From positions 1 to 64,000 of the forward strand of contig USOU01000001.1 of the NCBI GenBank assembly GCA_900556415.1: a stretch of DNA of 64,000 bases. The letters are read 5' to 3'. The position numbers were made by a program, and so were the translations under genes. Below are positions 19,995-28,686 of this stretch, piece by piece (the stretch's first letter is position 1; every line of letters starts with the position of its first letter). Source of the DNA: an uncultured Collinsella sp. GTDB lineage: Bacteria > Actinomycetota > Coriobacteriia > Coriobacteriales > Coriobacteriaceae. The notes beneath the pieces are model-generated. The model did no database searches and was not told the origin of the DNA. It saw nothing but the letters and a program-made list of their open reading frames with translations.

Positions 19995-20951
19995 GTGAAC
20001 AACTTTCTACGTTTGATTGGAAGGCGTCTTGTCGCGCTGCCGATCATGGCATTGGGCGTCACCGTCCTGGTGTTCTTCCTTATGTCGTTCTCCAAGACCG
20101 ACCCCGCCTATACGGCGTTGGGTGACGGTGCCTCGCCCGAGGCGGTTGCCGAGTACCATGAGAAGTATGGTCTGGACGACCCCTGGCCCGTGCGCTACGT
20201 GCGCTATATGGGCGATCTGATCCATGGCGACATGGGCACCTATGGTGCTGCTCGCAACTCCGTTGCCAAGCGCATCTCCACGGCCTTGCCCGTCACGATG
20301 CAGCTGACCTTTATCGGCCTTGCCATCGGAGCGGTCGTTTCGTTTTTGCTCGGCGTCATCGCGGCACTGTATCGCGACAAATGGCCGGATCAAGTGATCC
20401 GCGTCTTTTCCATTGCCGGCTTGGCAACCCCGTCGTTCTGGCTTGCCGTTCTGTTGATCCTGCTGTTCTCTTCCTACCTTAAGGTGCTTCCGGCGTCCGG
20501 TGCTCTGCCGCACTTCACCACCAACCCGGCCGGCTATCTGGGACGTATGATCATGCCCGCCATCGCCTTGGCATTTCCGCTGACGGGCCAGATGACTCGT
20601 ATCGTGCGTACCGCCATGGTCGAGGAGCTCGACAAGGATTACGTCCGTATGGCTCGCGGCGCCGGCGTTCCCGAGAAGGTCGTCGTCGGCATCAACGTTC
20701 TTCGCAATGCGCTGATCACCCCGGTCACCACCCTCGGTCTTAAGATCGGTTACCTCATGGGCGGCGCCGTCGTCATCGAGGTTATCTTCAACCTCCCCGG
20801 CATGGGTACCGCGATCCTGCAGGGCGTTCAGGGCAACGAGGCGAACCTGGTCCAGGGCGTCGTCATCGTCGTTGCTCTTGCCTTCATCATCATCAACATC
20901 GTGGTTGACATGCTCTACCTGCTCATCAACCCGCGCATCAGGACGGTGTAG
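19995..20951 (+). CDS. ABC transporter permease, DppB/OppB type
   Basis: First membrane subunit of the family-5 importer. The 318-residue protein has six predicted membrane segments and the binding-protein-dependent transport signature near residue 215 (EELDKDYVRMARGAGVPEKVV). The GTG at 19995 is preceded by AAAGGGGAGAG. It lies between the receptor and the fused permease-ATPase, 3 bases from the latter. Confidence 0.9.
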   Translation: MNNFLRLIGRRLVALPIMALGVTVLVFFLMSFSKTDPAYTALGDGASPEAVAEYHEKYGLDDPWPVRYVRYMGDLIHGDMGTYGAARNSVAKRISTALPVTMQLTFIGLAIGAVVSFLLGVIAALYRDKWPDQVIRVFSIAGLATPSFWLAVLLILLFSSYLKVLPASGALPHFTTNPAGYLGRMIMPAIALAFPLTGQMTRIVRTAMVEELDKDYVRMARGAGVPEKVVVGINVLRNALITPVTTLGLKIGYLMGGAVVIEVIFNLPGMGTAILQGVQGNEANLVQGVVIVVALAFIIINIVVDMLYLLINPRIRTV

Positions 20952-20954
20952 ATT

Positions 20955-22970
20955 ATGGTAAAGATTCGAGAGAAGCAAACCGAGCAGCTCGAGAAGGCTG
21001 CCTCCAAGGGGCTCAAGCTCGGTGGCTGGAAGAAGATGACGCTGTCTTCTAAGATTGCCGCCGTCGTGCTGGTGCTGGTCGCCCTGACCGCGATTCTGGC
21101 GCCCCTTCTTGCCCCCTATAGTCCGGTCGAGATCTTTACGGCTCGCCAGGCTCCCGGCAACGGATTTATCTTCGGTACCGACGATAAGGGTCGCGACATT
21201 CTGTCGCGTATGCTCTACGGTGGTCGTTACTCGCTGATCATCGGCTTTGGCGCCACTGCCATGGCTCTGGTCTGCGGCTCGGTCGTGGGCGCCCTCGCGG
21301 CGGTTTCGCGCAAGTCCGTTTCCGAGGCGATCATGCGCATCCTGGACATCATCATGTCCATCCCGGGCATCGCCCTCGCGGCCGTCTTTGTCTCCATCCT
21401 GGGCAACTCCGTGCCGTCGATCATCTTCGCCATCGGCTTTATGTACACTCCGCAGATTGCCCGTATCGTGCGCGCCAACATCGTGTCCGAGTACGGCGAG
21501 GACTATGTCCGCGCGGTCATCGTTTCCGGCGCCAAGGCTCCGTGGATTTTGATTAAGCATGTTCTGCGTAACTGCATCGCCCCGATCATGGTCTTCACCG
21601 TTACCCTGGTCGCCGACGCCATCATCTTCGAGGCCTCGCTGACCTTCATCGGCGCTGGTATCCAGGAGCCTACCGCTACCTGGGGCAACATCCTCGCCGA
21701 CGCCCGCGGCGGTGTGCTCGCTGGTCGTTGGTGGCAGGCGCTGTTCCCGGGCCTGGCCATCATGATCACCTGCCTGGCGCTCAACATCCTCTCCGAGGGC
21801 ATTACCGACGCCATGGCCGCTGCTCCCTCCGCCGCCCTGGATCCGACCGATTCCTCCAAGCGCCGCGAGGCCGACCTGCTGGTCTCCGATCCCGTTCGCG
21901 CCTACAAGGAGCAGGCTCAGTCCCTGTCCGCCCGTCTTGGCGCCCTGCGCGATGTCGAACTCAAGCGTAACGACCGCCATGTGCCCGATGAGTCCGTTGA
22001 GCCGATCCTCTCGGTCCGCGATTTCTGCATCCAGTTTGAGCACCACGGTGATATCAACGTCGTCGACCACGTTAACTTTGACGTCCGTCCCGGCCAGACC
22101 ATGGGCCTGGTAGGCGAGTCCGGCTGCGGTAAGTCCATCACCACGCTTGCCATCATGGGCCTGACCGACGATGACGAGCATCTTTCCGGCGAGGTTCTCT
22201 GGGAGGGCCGCGACCTGCTCAAGATGAGCAAGAAGGAGTGGTTCGGCCTGCGCGGTACCGATATCGCTATGGTCTACCAGGACGCCCTGTCCTCGCTTAA
22301 CCCCTCCATGCTCATTTCCGCCCAGATGAAGCAGCTCACCAAGCGTGGCGGCACCCGTAGCGCCGAGGAGCTCCTGGAGCTCGTGGGCCTCGACCCCAAG
22401 CGTACGCTCGAGAGCTATCCGCATGAGCTTTCCGGTGGTCAGCGTCAGCGCGTCCTGATCGCTATGGCCCTTACCCGCGACCCCAAGCTGGTCATCTGCG
22501 ACGAGCCTACGACCGCTCTGGACGTTACCGTCCAGAAGCAGGTCATCAAGCTGCTCAACGATCTTCAGGCCAAGCTTGGCTTTGCCATGATCTTCGTTTC
22601 GCATGACCTGGCTCTGGTCGCCGAGGTTGCCCATAACATCACGGTTATGTATGCCGGTCAGGTTATCGAGCAGGCACCCACCAAGGAGCTGCTCACCAAC
22701 CCGATCCACGAGTACACCCGCGGTCTTCTGGGTTCCGTTCTGTCCATCGAGAGCGGTTCGGGTCGCCTGCACCAGGTCCCCGGCGCCGTTCCCAGCCCGC
22801 GCGATTTCCCCAAGGGCGATCGCTTCGCGCCCCGCTCGAGCCACCCGCGTATTGGTCTGGACACCCGTCCGGTCTTCAAGCGCGTGCCCGGCACCGAGCA
22901 CTTCTATTCCGAGCTCCCCGACGAGGTGCTCAAGGCAAATGGTTTGACCCCTCACGCGGAGGTGATGTAG
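20955..22970 (+). CDS. Fused ABC permease and ATPase (OppC-OppD fusion)
   Basis: One 671-residue polypeptide combines the second permease and the first ATPase of the importer. Residues about 30-290 form a DppC-type permease (EDYVRAVIVSGAKAPWILIKH signature near residue 182). After a charged linker (about 290-350) comes an ABC ATPase with Walker A GESGCGKS near 387, signature LSGGQRQRV and Walker B LVICDEPTTALD, plus the C-terminal OppD extension. There is no frameshift or stop at the junction. The fusion fixes a one-to-one stoichiometry; a similar permease-ATPase fusion is, from memory, described for SatC-type sialic acid transporters. Confidence 0.9.
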   Translation: MVKIREKQTEQLEKAASKGLKLGGWKKMTLSSKIAAVVLVLVALTAILAPLLAPYSPVEIFTARQAPGNGFIFGTDDKGRDILSRMLYGGRYSLIIGFGATAMALVCGSVVGALAAVSRKSVSEAIMRILDIIMSIPGIALAAVFVSILGNSVPSIIFAIGFMYTPQIARIVRANIVSEYGEDYVRAVIVSGAKAPWILIKHVLRNCIAPIMVFTVTLVADAIIFEASLTFIGAGIQEPTATWGNILADARGGVLAGRWWQALFPGLAIMITCLALNILSEGITDAMAAAPSAALDPTDSSKRREADLLVSDPVRAYKEQAQSLSARLGALRDVELKRNDRHVPDESVEPILSVRDFCIQFEHHGDINVVDHVNFDVRPGQTMGLVGESGCGKSITTLAIMGLTDDDEHLSGEVLWEGRDLLKMSKKEWFGLRGTDIAMVYQDALSSLNPSMLISAQMKQLTKRGGTRSAEELLELVGLDPKRTLESYPHELSGGQRQRVLIAMALTRDPKLVICDEPTTALDVTVQKQVIKLLNDLQAKLGFAMIFVSHDLALVAEVAHNITVMYAGQVIEQAPTKELLTNPIHEYTRGLLGSVLSIESGSGRLHQVPGAVPSPRDFPKGDRFAPRSSHPRIGLDTRPVFKRVPGTEHFYSELPDEVLKANGLTPHAEVM

Positions 22971-23798
22971 ATGAGCGAGACCGCAGTCAACGGCGTCGAG
23001 CCGATCATCTTCCTTGATGACGTCCACGTCACCTTTAGGACCCGTACCGGCTCGATTCTGCACCCCAACCTGGTTCACGCCGTCCAAGGTGTAACGATTA
23101 AGCTCATGCCCGGACAGACCATCGGCATCGTCGGCGAGTCCGGATGCGGAAAGTCCACCACCGCCAACGTCATGTGCGGCCTGCAGGCCCCTACGAGTGG
23201 CAAGGTCTACTTTAAGGGCAAGGACGTTACCAAACGTACCGCCGAGGACCGTCGCCACATGGGTCGCGTCATCTCGGTCGTGTTCCAGAACCCGGCCACG
23301 GCGCTCAACCCCCGCATGGTCGTTCGCGAGCAACTGCTCGACCCCATGCGCGTCCACAACCTGGGTACCGAGGCCGAGCAGGAGAAGCGCGTCAAGGAGC
23401 TCTTGGAGCTCACCGGTCTGCCCAGCTCCGCCGCCGAGGTTCTTCCCGGCCAGCTTTCGGGCGGCCAGCGCCAGCGCGTCGCAATTGCCCGTGCCCTGTC
23501 GCTGAACCCCGATGCCATCATCGCCGACGAGCCCACCTCGGCTCTGGACGTTTCGGTCCGCGCGCAGATTCTGAACCTGCTGACCGACCTTAAGAAGGAG
23601 CTCGGCCTGGCCATGGTGTTCATCAGCCATGACATCCAGACGGTCCGCTATATCTCTGACGACATCATCGTTATGAATGGTGGCAAGATCGTCGAGCAGG
23701 GCGAGGCCAAGCAGGTCTTCCAGCACCCCCAGGACCCCTACACCAAGATGCTGCTCGGCGCTGCGCCGTCGCTGCTGCATCCCAAGCTCGGCGAGTAG
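22971..23798 (+). CDS. ABC transporter ATPase, OppF type
   Basis: Second ATPase of the importer, 275 residues. Walker A GESGCGKS near residue 50, signature LSGGQRQRVAIARAL near 165 and Walker B AIIADEPTSALD are intact. It starts at the base after the stop of the fused permease-ATPase, so translation is coupled. The Cys-containing C-terminal tail seen in many OppF proteins is absent. A GC-rich 10-bp hairpin at 23815-23842 follows. Confidence 0.92.
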   Translation: MSETAVNGVEPIIFLDDVHVTFRTRTGSILHPNLVHAVQGVTIKLMPGQTIGIVGESGCGKSTTANVMCGLQAPTSGKVYFKGKDVTKRTAEDRRHMGRVISVVFQNPATALNPRMVVREQLLDPMRVHNLGTEAEQEKRVKELLELTGLPSSAAEVLPGQLSGGQRQRVAIARALSLNPDAIIADEPTSALDVSVRAQILNLLTDLKKELGLAMVFISHDIQTVRYISDDIIVMNGGKIVEQGEAKQVFQHPQDPYTKMLLGAAPSLLHPKLGE

Positions 23799-23814
23799 CC
23801 TCGCTTTCCCTCCC

Positions 23815-23842
23815 GTGCGCCCGGTTCCCTTGCCGGGCGCAC
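23815..23842 (+). terminator. Hairpin between transporter and catabolic genes
   Basis: GTGCGCCCGG pairs with CCGGGCGCAC across an 8-base loop. There is no T run, so read-through into the esterase gene is expected. Confidence 0.4.
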
Positions 23843-23878
23843 CTCCGTTGCGATTTCGAAAGGTTGGGTTCACGAGCC

Positions 23879-24856
23879 ATGCCAAGTGCTCAGGAGCTAC
23901 AACATCAATTTGGTGAATATCGAGGCGCCATGCCCCGTCCATCAGATTTCGATCTCTTTTGGAAGGATCGCATGGCCGAGGCCGACGCCGTCGGGCTTGA
24001 CTATGCGATCGAGGCGGCACCGATTGCCGACGCCGCGACCTGCCAGTTTTTTGACCTCTGGTATACCGGCATGTGCGGCGCCCGCCTGCATGCCAAGTAT
24101 CTCAAGCCGGTTTCGGACGAGCCCGTGCCGCTGGTGCTTCAGTTCCACGGCTATCCGGGTGCAAGCCGCAGCTGGTTTGAGCAGGCGTCGTTTGCGGGCA
24201 TGGGCATGGCACTCATCGCCCTCGACTGCCCCGGCCAAGGAGGTCCCTCCGAGGACATTGGTGGATTTGAGGGCACAACGGTCGCGGGCCATATCGTTGC
24301 CGGTATCGACGGCGACCCGGCCAACCTCTACTATGTCCGCTTGCACCAAGATATTCGCATCCTGTGCCGCATCGTTCGCGAGCTCGAGGGCATCGATCTT
24401 GCGCGTGTGTTTGTTAACGGCGCGTCGCAGGGCGGCGGTTTGGGCATTGCTACCTGTGCGCTTAACAGCGAGCTTATCAATCGCGCCGCCATCCTCTATC
24501 CCTTCTTATCGGACTTCCGCCTGGTTTGGGATCTGGACGCCGACGATATTGCCTACGAGGGTCTGCGCTATTGGTCGCGTTGGTTTGACGAGGACTCGAC
24601 TCGTATCGAGGAAGCCTATGCCAAGCTGGCGTACTTCGATTCCAAGAATTTTGCCCCCATGGTCAAGTGCCCCGTGCTGTTTGGCACGGGCACGGCCGAT
24701 ATCGTCTGTCCGCCGGCAACGCAGTTTGCGGTGTACAACAACCTGTCCTGCGACAAGCGTCATGAGTTCTTTGAAGGCTTTGGCCACGAGGAGATTCAGG
24801 ATTTTGACGATCTGATCATTCCGTTTTTCTGTGAGGGAGGGGAGGCTCATGTCTAA
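23879..24856 (+). CDS. Acetylxylan-esterase-family (AXE1) deacetylase, possible sialate O-acetylesterase
   Basis: Alpha/beta-hydrolase of the AXE1/cephalosporin-C deacetylase family, 325 residues, no signal peptide and thus cytoplasmic. The catalytic triad is readable: Ser183 in GASQGGG, Asp274 in GTADIVCPP and His303 in GFGHEE. The ATG at 23879 is used; ribosome binding is weak (AAAGG is 15 bases away), and a TTG at 23864 is the alternative. Sitting between a sialic-acid-type transporter and nanA, it could remove O-acetyl groups from imported sialic acids, a job done elsewhere by NanS; xylo-oligosaccharide deacetylation would be the textbook role of the family. Its 3' end overlaps the next gene by 8 bases. 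Confidence 0.8.
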   Translation: MPSAQELQHQFGEYRGAMPRPSDFDLFWKDRMAEADAVGLDYAIEAAPIADAATCQFFDLWYTGMCGARLHAKYLKPVSDEPVPLVLQFHGYPGASRSWFEQASFAGMGMALIALDCPGQGGPSEDIGGFEGTTVAGHIVAGIDGDPANLYYVRLHQDIRILCRIVRELEGIDLARVFVNGASQGGGLGIATCALNSELINRAAILYPFLSDFRLVWDLDADDIAYEGLRYWSRWFDEDSTRIEEAYAKLAYFDSKNFAPMVKCPVLFGTGTADIVCPPATQFAVYNNLSCDKRHEFFEGFGHEEIQDFDDLIIPFFCEGGEAHV

Positions 24857-25700
24857 GTGCGAGAGCAATGTTGACGAGCTGATAGTCCCCGGGCTCGTGG
24901 GAATTCCTGGAACGGTTTCGTCAAGGCTCGCAGAATATCAGGACTGGCACGGTGATGTCCAAGCAGATGTTTCTGATTTAGAGACATGCGCTTCGAATCT
25001 TGAGATTCAAGGCCTGGCCATTACGGCAATTGACTTTGTTAACCCCTGCGCCCGTTACTCGGAGGTTTCCTTTAAGCTCGGTGACGATGTGGTCCACGCT
25101 CGTTTGATTGAGCCTGTCGGTCGTGCCCGAGTATCTGAGCGCGTGCCGCTGTGCCTGATGTTCCATGACATCGATCGGCCTGTGCGCGGCTGGCATCACA
25201 TGACGAGATTTGCCGCCATGGGGTATGCCGTCCTCGCGCTGGATGACGATGTTGCTGGTGCGGACGACCTGCAGCGGGGGATTGCTTCGCCCGCTTTTGT
25301 CGAGCGCGTCCGTTGGGGCTGCGCGATGGCGAAGGTTGCGCGCAATCTTGATGGCGTGGACTCCGATCGCATTTTTGCGTGGGGCGAGGGCCTTGGCGGC
25401 GGTGTTGCGCTGGCGGTTTCCGCTCTGGACGAGCGGGGCCTTGCCTGCACGGCGGTTGCCAATCCAATTCCCGGTGGCCTCGAGGCTCTGTCGTCTCGGG
25501 TGCGCGGATCGGTGCTCATGGGCACATCGCTTATGGACGCCGTGAGCGATCCCAAGGGTCAGTTTGCCGTATTCAACGGTCTTGAGTGCGACCGAAGGCA
25601 TATCATCTATGCCAAATACGCTCACGAGCGCATCAATGCGTTCGAAAACGAAGTCGTCGACTTCTTTAACCAAACGTTCTGCCCGTGTTCTTTGGCCTAG
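24849..25700 (+). CDS. AXE1-like paralogue lacking the catalytic serine
   Basis: This 283-residue protein aligns with the preceding esterase over its C-terminal half (GQFAVFNGLECDRRH against TQFAVYNNLSCDKRH). The nucleophile elbow has changed from GASQGGG to GEGLGGG, so the serine is Gly181, while the aspartate (Asp230) and histidine (His259) positions are kept. It starts at 24849 behind GGGAGGGGAGG and overlaps the esterase stop. It is either a pseudoenzyme (binding partner, scaffold or regulator of the active esterase) or an enzyme with a different nucleophile. No frameshift is seen and the codon pattern is normal, which argues against simple decay. Confidence 0.75.
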   Translation: MSKCESNVDELIVPGLVGIPGTVSSRLAEYQDWHGDVQADVSDLETCASNLEIQGLAITAIDFVNPCARYSEVSFKLGDDVVHARLIEPVGRARVSERVPLCLMFHDIDRPVRGWHHMTRFAAMGYAVLALDDDVAGADDLQRGIASPAFVERVRWGCAMAKVARNLDGVDSDRIFAWGEGLGGGVALAVSALDERGLACTAVANPIPGGLEALSSRVRGSVLMGTSLMDAVSDPKGQFAVFNGLECDRRHIIYAKYAHERINAFENEVVDFFNQTFCPCSLA

Positions 25701-25768
25701 ACGGCCTGGACACTGCCAACAAGAGTGGGCGGCATAGGGCCGCTCGCCAGACAACTAAGGAGATTCTT

Positions 25769-26689
25769 GTGGCAACTCAGAAATTCACCGGCGTTATCCC
25801 TCCCGTCGTTGTTCCCGATACCGAAGACCACCAGCTCGATGTTGCCTCCTTTGAGCGCAGCATCAACCGCATGATCGATGCCGGCGTCGATGGCCTGTTC
25901 TTCCTGGGATCCTCGGGCGAGGTCGTCTTCTCCACCGACGAGCGCCGTCGCCAGATTGTCGCCGAGGCCGTGCGCATCGTCGACCACCGCGTGCCTGTTC
26001 TGGTCGGCATCATCGACACCGAGACCGAGCGCATGATCGAGCACGGCAAGGTCGCTCAGGAGCTGGGTGCCGATGCGCTTGTCGCCACCTGCCCGTTCTA
26101 TGCCCTGCAGGGCATGACCGAGGTCGAGGAGCACTTCCGCATTCTGCACGAGGAGCTCGACCTGCCCATCTTTGCCTATGACATTCCCGTGTGCGTTCAC
26201 ACCAAGCTCCCCTGGAAGCTCCTTGCCAAGCTCGGCGCCGAGGGCGTCCTTGCTGGCGTCAAGGATTCCTCGGGTGATGACATCTCGTTCCGCTACCTCG
26301 TTCAGGAGAACGAGAAGAACGGCCATCCGATGAGCATCCTTACCGGTCACGAGGTCGTTGTCGACGGCGCTTACCTCGGTGGCGCCGACGGCTCTGTCCC
26401 GGGTCTCGCTAACGTTGAGCCCGAGGGCTACGTGCGTCAGTGGAAGGCCGCTCAGGCTGGTGACTGGGCTACCGTCAAGGCCGAGCAGGATCGCCTCAAT
26501 GAGATTTCGCACATCTGGGACGTTACCTCGGGCGTCCAGGGCTATGCCGGTGGCGTCGGCGCCTTCAAGACCGCTATGAACCTCATGGGCATCTTCGACA
26601 GCCCGACCATGCCGCGCCCGGTGAAGGCCATGACCGGCGAGAACGTCGAGGCGATTAAGAAGGTCCTCCAGGACAACGGTCTCCTGTAA
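25769..26689 (+). CDS. nanA: N-acetylneuraminate lyase-type aldolase (DHDPS family)
   Basis: Class I aldolase of the dihydrodipicolinate synthase family, 306 residues. The Schiff-base lysine is in GVKDSSGD and the GSSGE pyruvate-carboxylate motif in FFLGSSGEVV. Within the family, N-acetylneuraminate lyase, dapA and keto-deoxy-sugar aldolases are hard to separate by eye. The call rests on the neighbours: a ROK kinase and NanE follow directly, which together turn sialic acid into ManNAc, ManNAc-6-P and GlcNAc-6-P. The GTG at 25769 follows AAGGAGA at 7 bases. A long hairpin lies in the 172-bp spacer to the kinase gene. Confidence 0.75.
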   Translation: MATQKFTGVIPPVVVPDTEDHQLDVASFERSINRMIDAGVDGLFFLGSSGEVVFSTDERRRQIVAEAVRIVDHRVPVLVGIIDTETERMIEHGKVAQELGADALVATCPFYALQGMTEVEEHFRILHEELDLPIFAYDIPVCVHTKLPWKLLAKLGAEGVLAGVKDSSGDDISFRYLVQENEKNGHPMSILTGHEVVVDGAYLGGADGSVPGLANVEPEGYVRQWKAAQAGDWATVKAEQDRLNEISHIWDVTSGVQGYAGGVGAFKTAMNLMGIFDSPTMPRPVKAMTGENVEAIKKVLQDNGLL

Positions 26690-26719
26690 AGCTTCCCCAG
26701 GCACCCGACCTCGCCGTTC

Positions 26720-26761
26720 AACCGTGCGGTCATGACCCATTAGGTCAATGGCCACACGGTT
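26720..26761 (+). promoter_or_regulatory. Long hairpin in the nanA-nanK spacer
   Basis: AACCGTG (26720-26726) pairs with CACGGTT (26755-26761), and the helix continues inwards through GG-CAT-GACC with one mismatch, one G-T pair and one bulge. There is no T run. It may set relative expression or mRNA stability within the operon. Confidence 0.4.
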
Positions 26762-26861
26762 TCTCGGCAAACTCGGGCACCTGGAAAACCTTTACCGCGC
26801 TGTTACGGCTAGCCTGACGGCGCATTTTCTGTAGTTGTTTATATCTCCTAAGGAGAGCGAC

Positions 26862-27827
26862 ATGGAGAACAAGTACGTTTGCTCCGTCGATATCGGCGGC
26901 ACCAAGATTGCGACTGCCATTATGGAGTATCCGGCTGATGGCGGCGTGCCCCATCCGGTCTTTGAAGCTGAGGTTCCCACCGAGGCCCAGGAGGGTGGCG
27001 AAGCGGTCTTCCAGCGCATCGAGGCGTCTATCAAGGCAGCTCTTGAGGCAAATCCCGATGTCGAGGTCCTCGGAGTTGGCATCGGCGCTGCCGGTGTCGT
27101 CGACCCCAAGACGGGCGCCATCGCGTATGCCAACGAGATTATGCCTGGCTGGTCCGGCGTTCAGTTGGGGCCGCGTCTGCGCGAGGACCTTGGTCTTCCC
27201 GTTGCCGTTGTGGGCGACGTGCAGGCTCATGCTCTGGGCGAGGCCCACTGGGGCGTCGGCAAGGGTAAGTTCTCCGTCTTGTGTCTTGGCATCGGTACGG
27301 GCATCGGCGGCGCATATGTCGAGAACGGCCGCGTGATGCAGGGCTTCCACGGTGCTGCCGGTCATATGGGCCACATCGAATGCTCGGCTGCCGCCGGCAT
27401 TCCCTGCGCCTGCGGGCGTTCCGGCCATCTTGAGTCGGTTGCTTCGGGTACTTCCATTGGTCGTATGTACGATGAGCGCTTTGGCCGCGTCGACCCCAGC
27501 CGTCCTTCGGTCGGTCGCGACGTGAACGACCTGTGCCGCGCGGGCGACGCAAAGGCGACCGAGGTCATCCATGACGCCGGCTTTGCGCTGGGCGCCAGCT
27601 TGGGCTCGCTCGCTAACATCCTGGACCCTGAGGTCATTGTGCTTTCGGGCGGCGTAATTCACCAAGGTCCCGATTGGCGTTCGCAGACGTGGAAGGATTC
27701 GGTGCACGAGGGCTATGCCAGCCAGGCGCTCGATCCGCTTCAGGACACGCCGATCCTCATCGGTTCTCTGGAGGGCGATGCTCCGCTCATCGGTGCCGCT
27801 GAGCATCTTCTTGCCTCGTTAAAGTAA
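26862..27827 (+). CDS. nanK: ROK-family sugar kinase, probable N-acetylmannosamine kinase
   Basis: Phosphorylates ManNAc to ManNAc-6-P in the proposed pathway. The 321-residue protein begins with the ROK phosphate loop DIGGTKIA (residues 8-15), has GIGTGIGGAYV mid-protein and the ROK zinc region HMGHIECSAAAG...CACGRSGHLE. The usual third cysteine of the CxCGxxGCxE motif is histidine here. The ATG at 26862 follows AAGGAGAG. The assignment as NanK comes from position between the lyase and nanE; glucokinase is the main alternative. Confidence 0.8.
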   Translation: MENKYVCSVDIGGTKIATAIMEYPADGGVPHPVFEAEVPTEAQEGGEAVFQRIEASIKAALEANPDVEVLGVGIGAAGVVDPKTGAIAYANEIMPGWSGVQLGPRLREDLGLPVAVVGDVQAHALGEAHWGVGKGKFSVLCLGIGTGIGGAYVENGRVMQGFHGAAGHMGHIECSAAAGIPCACGRSGHLESVASGTSIGRMYDERFGRVDPSRPSVGRDVNDLCRAGDAKATEVIHDAGFALGASLGSLANILDPEVIVLSGGVIHQGPDWRSQTWKDSVHEGYASQALDPLQDTPILIGSLEGDAPLIGAAEHLLASLK

Positions 27828-27844
27828 ACGTATCTGCTGTAGGA

Positions 27845-27873
27845 GCCTCCCGAGACAACACGCCTCGGGAGGC
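27845..27873 (+). terminator. Hairpin between nanK and nanE
   Basis: A perfect 10-bp stem GCCTCCCGAG/CTCGGGAGGC with weak T content after it lies 18 bases past the nanK stop. It is likely a partial terminator or stabiliser. Confidence 0.5.
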
Positions 27874-27897
27874 TGTTCTGAGAAAGGTTGCAGCCTT

Positions 27898-28584
27898 ATG
27901 ACCGTCGATCCTTTGATTCAATCCCTGAAGGGTAAGCTCGTCGTGAGCGTTCAGGCGTATATGGGCGAGCCGCTTCGTACGCCCGAGACCATGGCTCAAA
28001 TGTCTCGCGCTTGCGAACTCGGCGGCGCCGCCGCCATTCGCTGCCAGGGCCTTGCCGACATTGCCGCCATTAAGGGTCGCTGTGAGGTTCCTGTTATCGG
28101 CCTGTGGAAGGATGGACACGAGGGCGTCTATATTACACCGACGCTGCGTCACGCCCGCGCCTGCGTTGCTGCCGGTGCCGATATCGTGGCGATCGACGCC
28201 ACCGATCGTCCGCGCCCCGATGGCAAGACGGTCGAGGATACCTTCCGCCCGCTGCACGAGGAGGGTGTGCTCCTGATGGCGGATTGTGCCACCATCGAGG
28301 ACATTCGCCGTGCGGTTGATATGGGCTTCGACCTGGTATCCACCACGCTTTCTCACGGTGTCGCCGCCATCGACTGCACCATGGCCGATGGCCCCGATCT
28401 GCCGCTCCTGCGTCAGGCGACCGAGGAATTCCCCGGTCTCCCCATCATCTGCGAGGGCCGCGTGCATACGCCCGAGGAGGCTCGCGCTGCAATCGACGCC
28501 GGTGCCTGGGCTGTTGTCGTCGGCACCGCTATCACGCACCCCACGAGTATTACGAGTTGGTTCAAGGCTGCGCTTGAGGCGTAA
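27898..28584 (+). CDS. nanE: N-acetylmannosamine-6-phosphate 2-epimerase
   Basis: Converts ManNAc-6-P to GlcNAc-6-P, the entry to amino-sugar catabolism. The 228-residue TIM-barrel protein has the family patterns GAAAIRCQG, PVIGLWKDG, DIVAIDATDRPRP and the phosphate-binding GAWAVVVGTAITHP. It is the most specific marker of sialic acid use in this operon. AGAAAGG precedes the ATG at 27898. No nagA or nagB follows in the window, so the last steps to fructose-6-P must be encoded elsewhere. Confidence 0.92.
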   Translation: MTVDPLIQSLKGKLVVSVQAYMGEPLRTPETMAQMSRACELGGAAAIRCQGLADIAAIKGRCEVPVIGLWKDGHEGVYITPTLRHARACVAAGADIVAIDATDRPRPDGKTVEDTFRPLHEEGVLLMADCATIEDIRRAVDMGFDLVSTTLSHGVAAIDCTMADGPDLPLLRQATEEFPGLPIICEGRVHTPEEARAAIDAGAWAVVVGTAITHPTSITSWFKAALEA

Positions 28585-28636
28585 AACGAGCCTCGTTTCC
28601 GCTCGGGGCGGTATACTCAATACAGGCAATTGACCG

Positions 28637-28672
28637 CGCGGGATCCGGGTTGCTGGGTCCCGCGTTTGTTTT
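28637..28672 (+). terminator. Rho-independent terminator of the nan operon, just before rapZ
   Basis: A 10-bp stem (28637-28646 with 28655-28664, one G-T pair) is followed by TTTGTTTT. Only two bases separate the T run from the rapZ ribosome binding region. A TATACT hexamer at 28612-28617 lies upstream of it. Confidence 0.8.
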
Positions 28673-28686
28673 ATGGGAGGCAGCAC

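Noticed and set aside
20007..24020. 1337-codon reverse-strand frame opposite the transporter operon
   Set aside because: It spans several well-recognised forward genes and has the Asp/Gly/His-rich shadow composition typical of antisense frames in GC-rich coding DNA.
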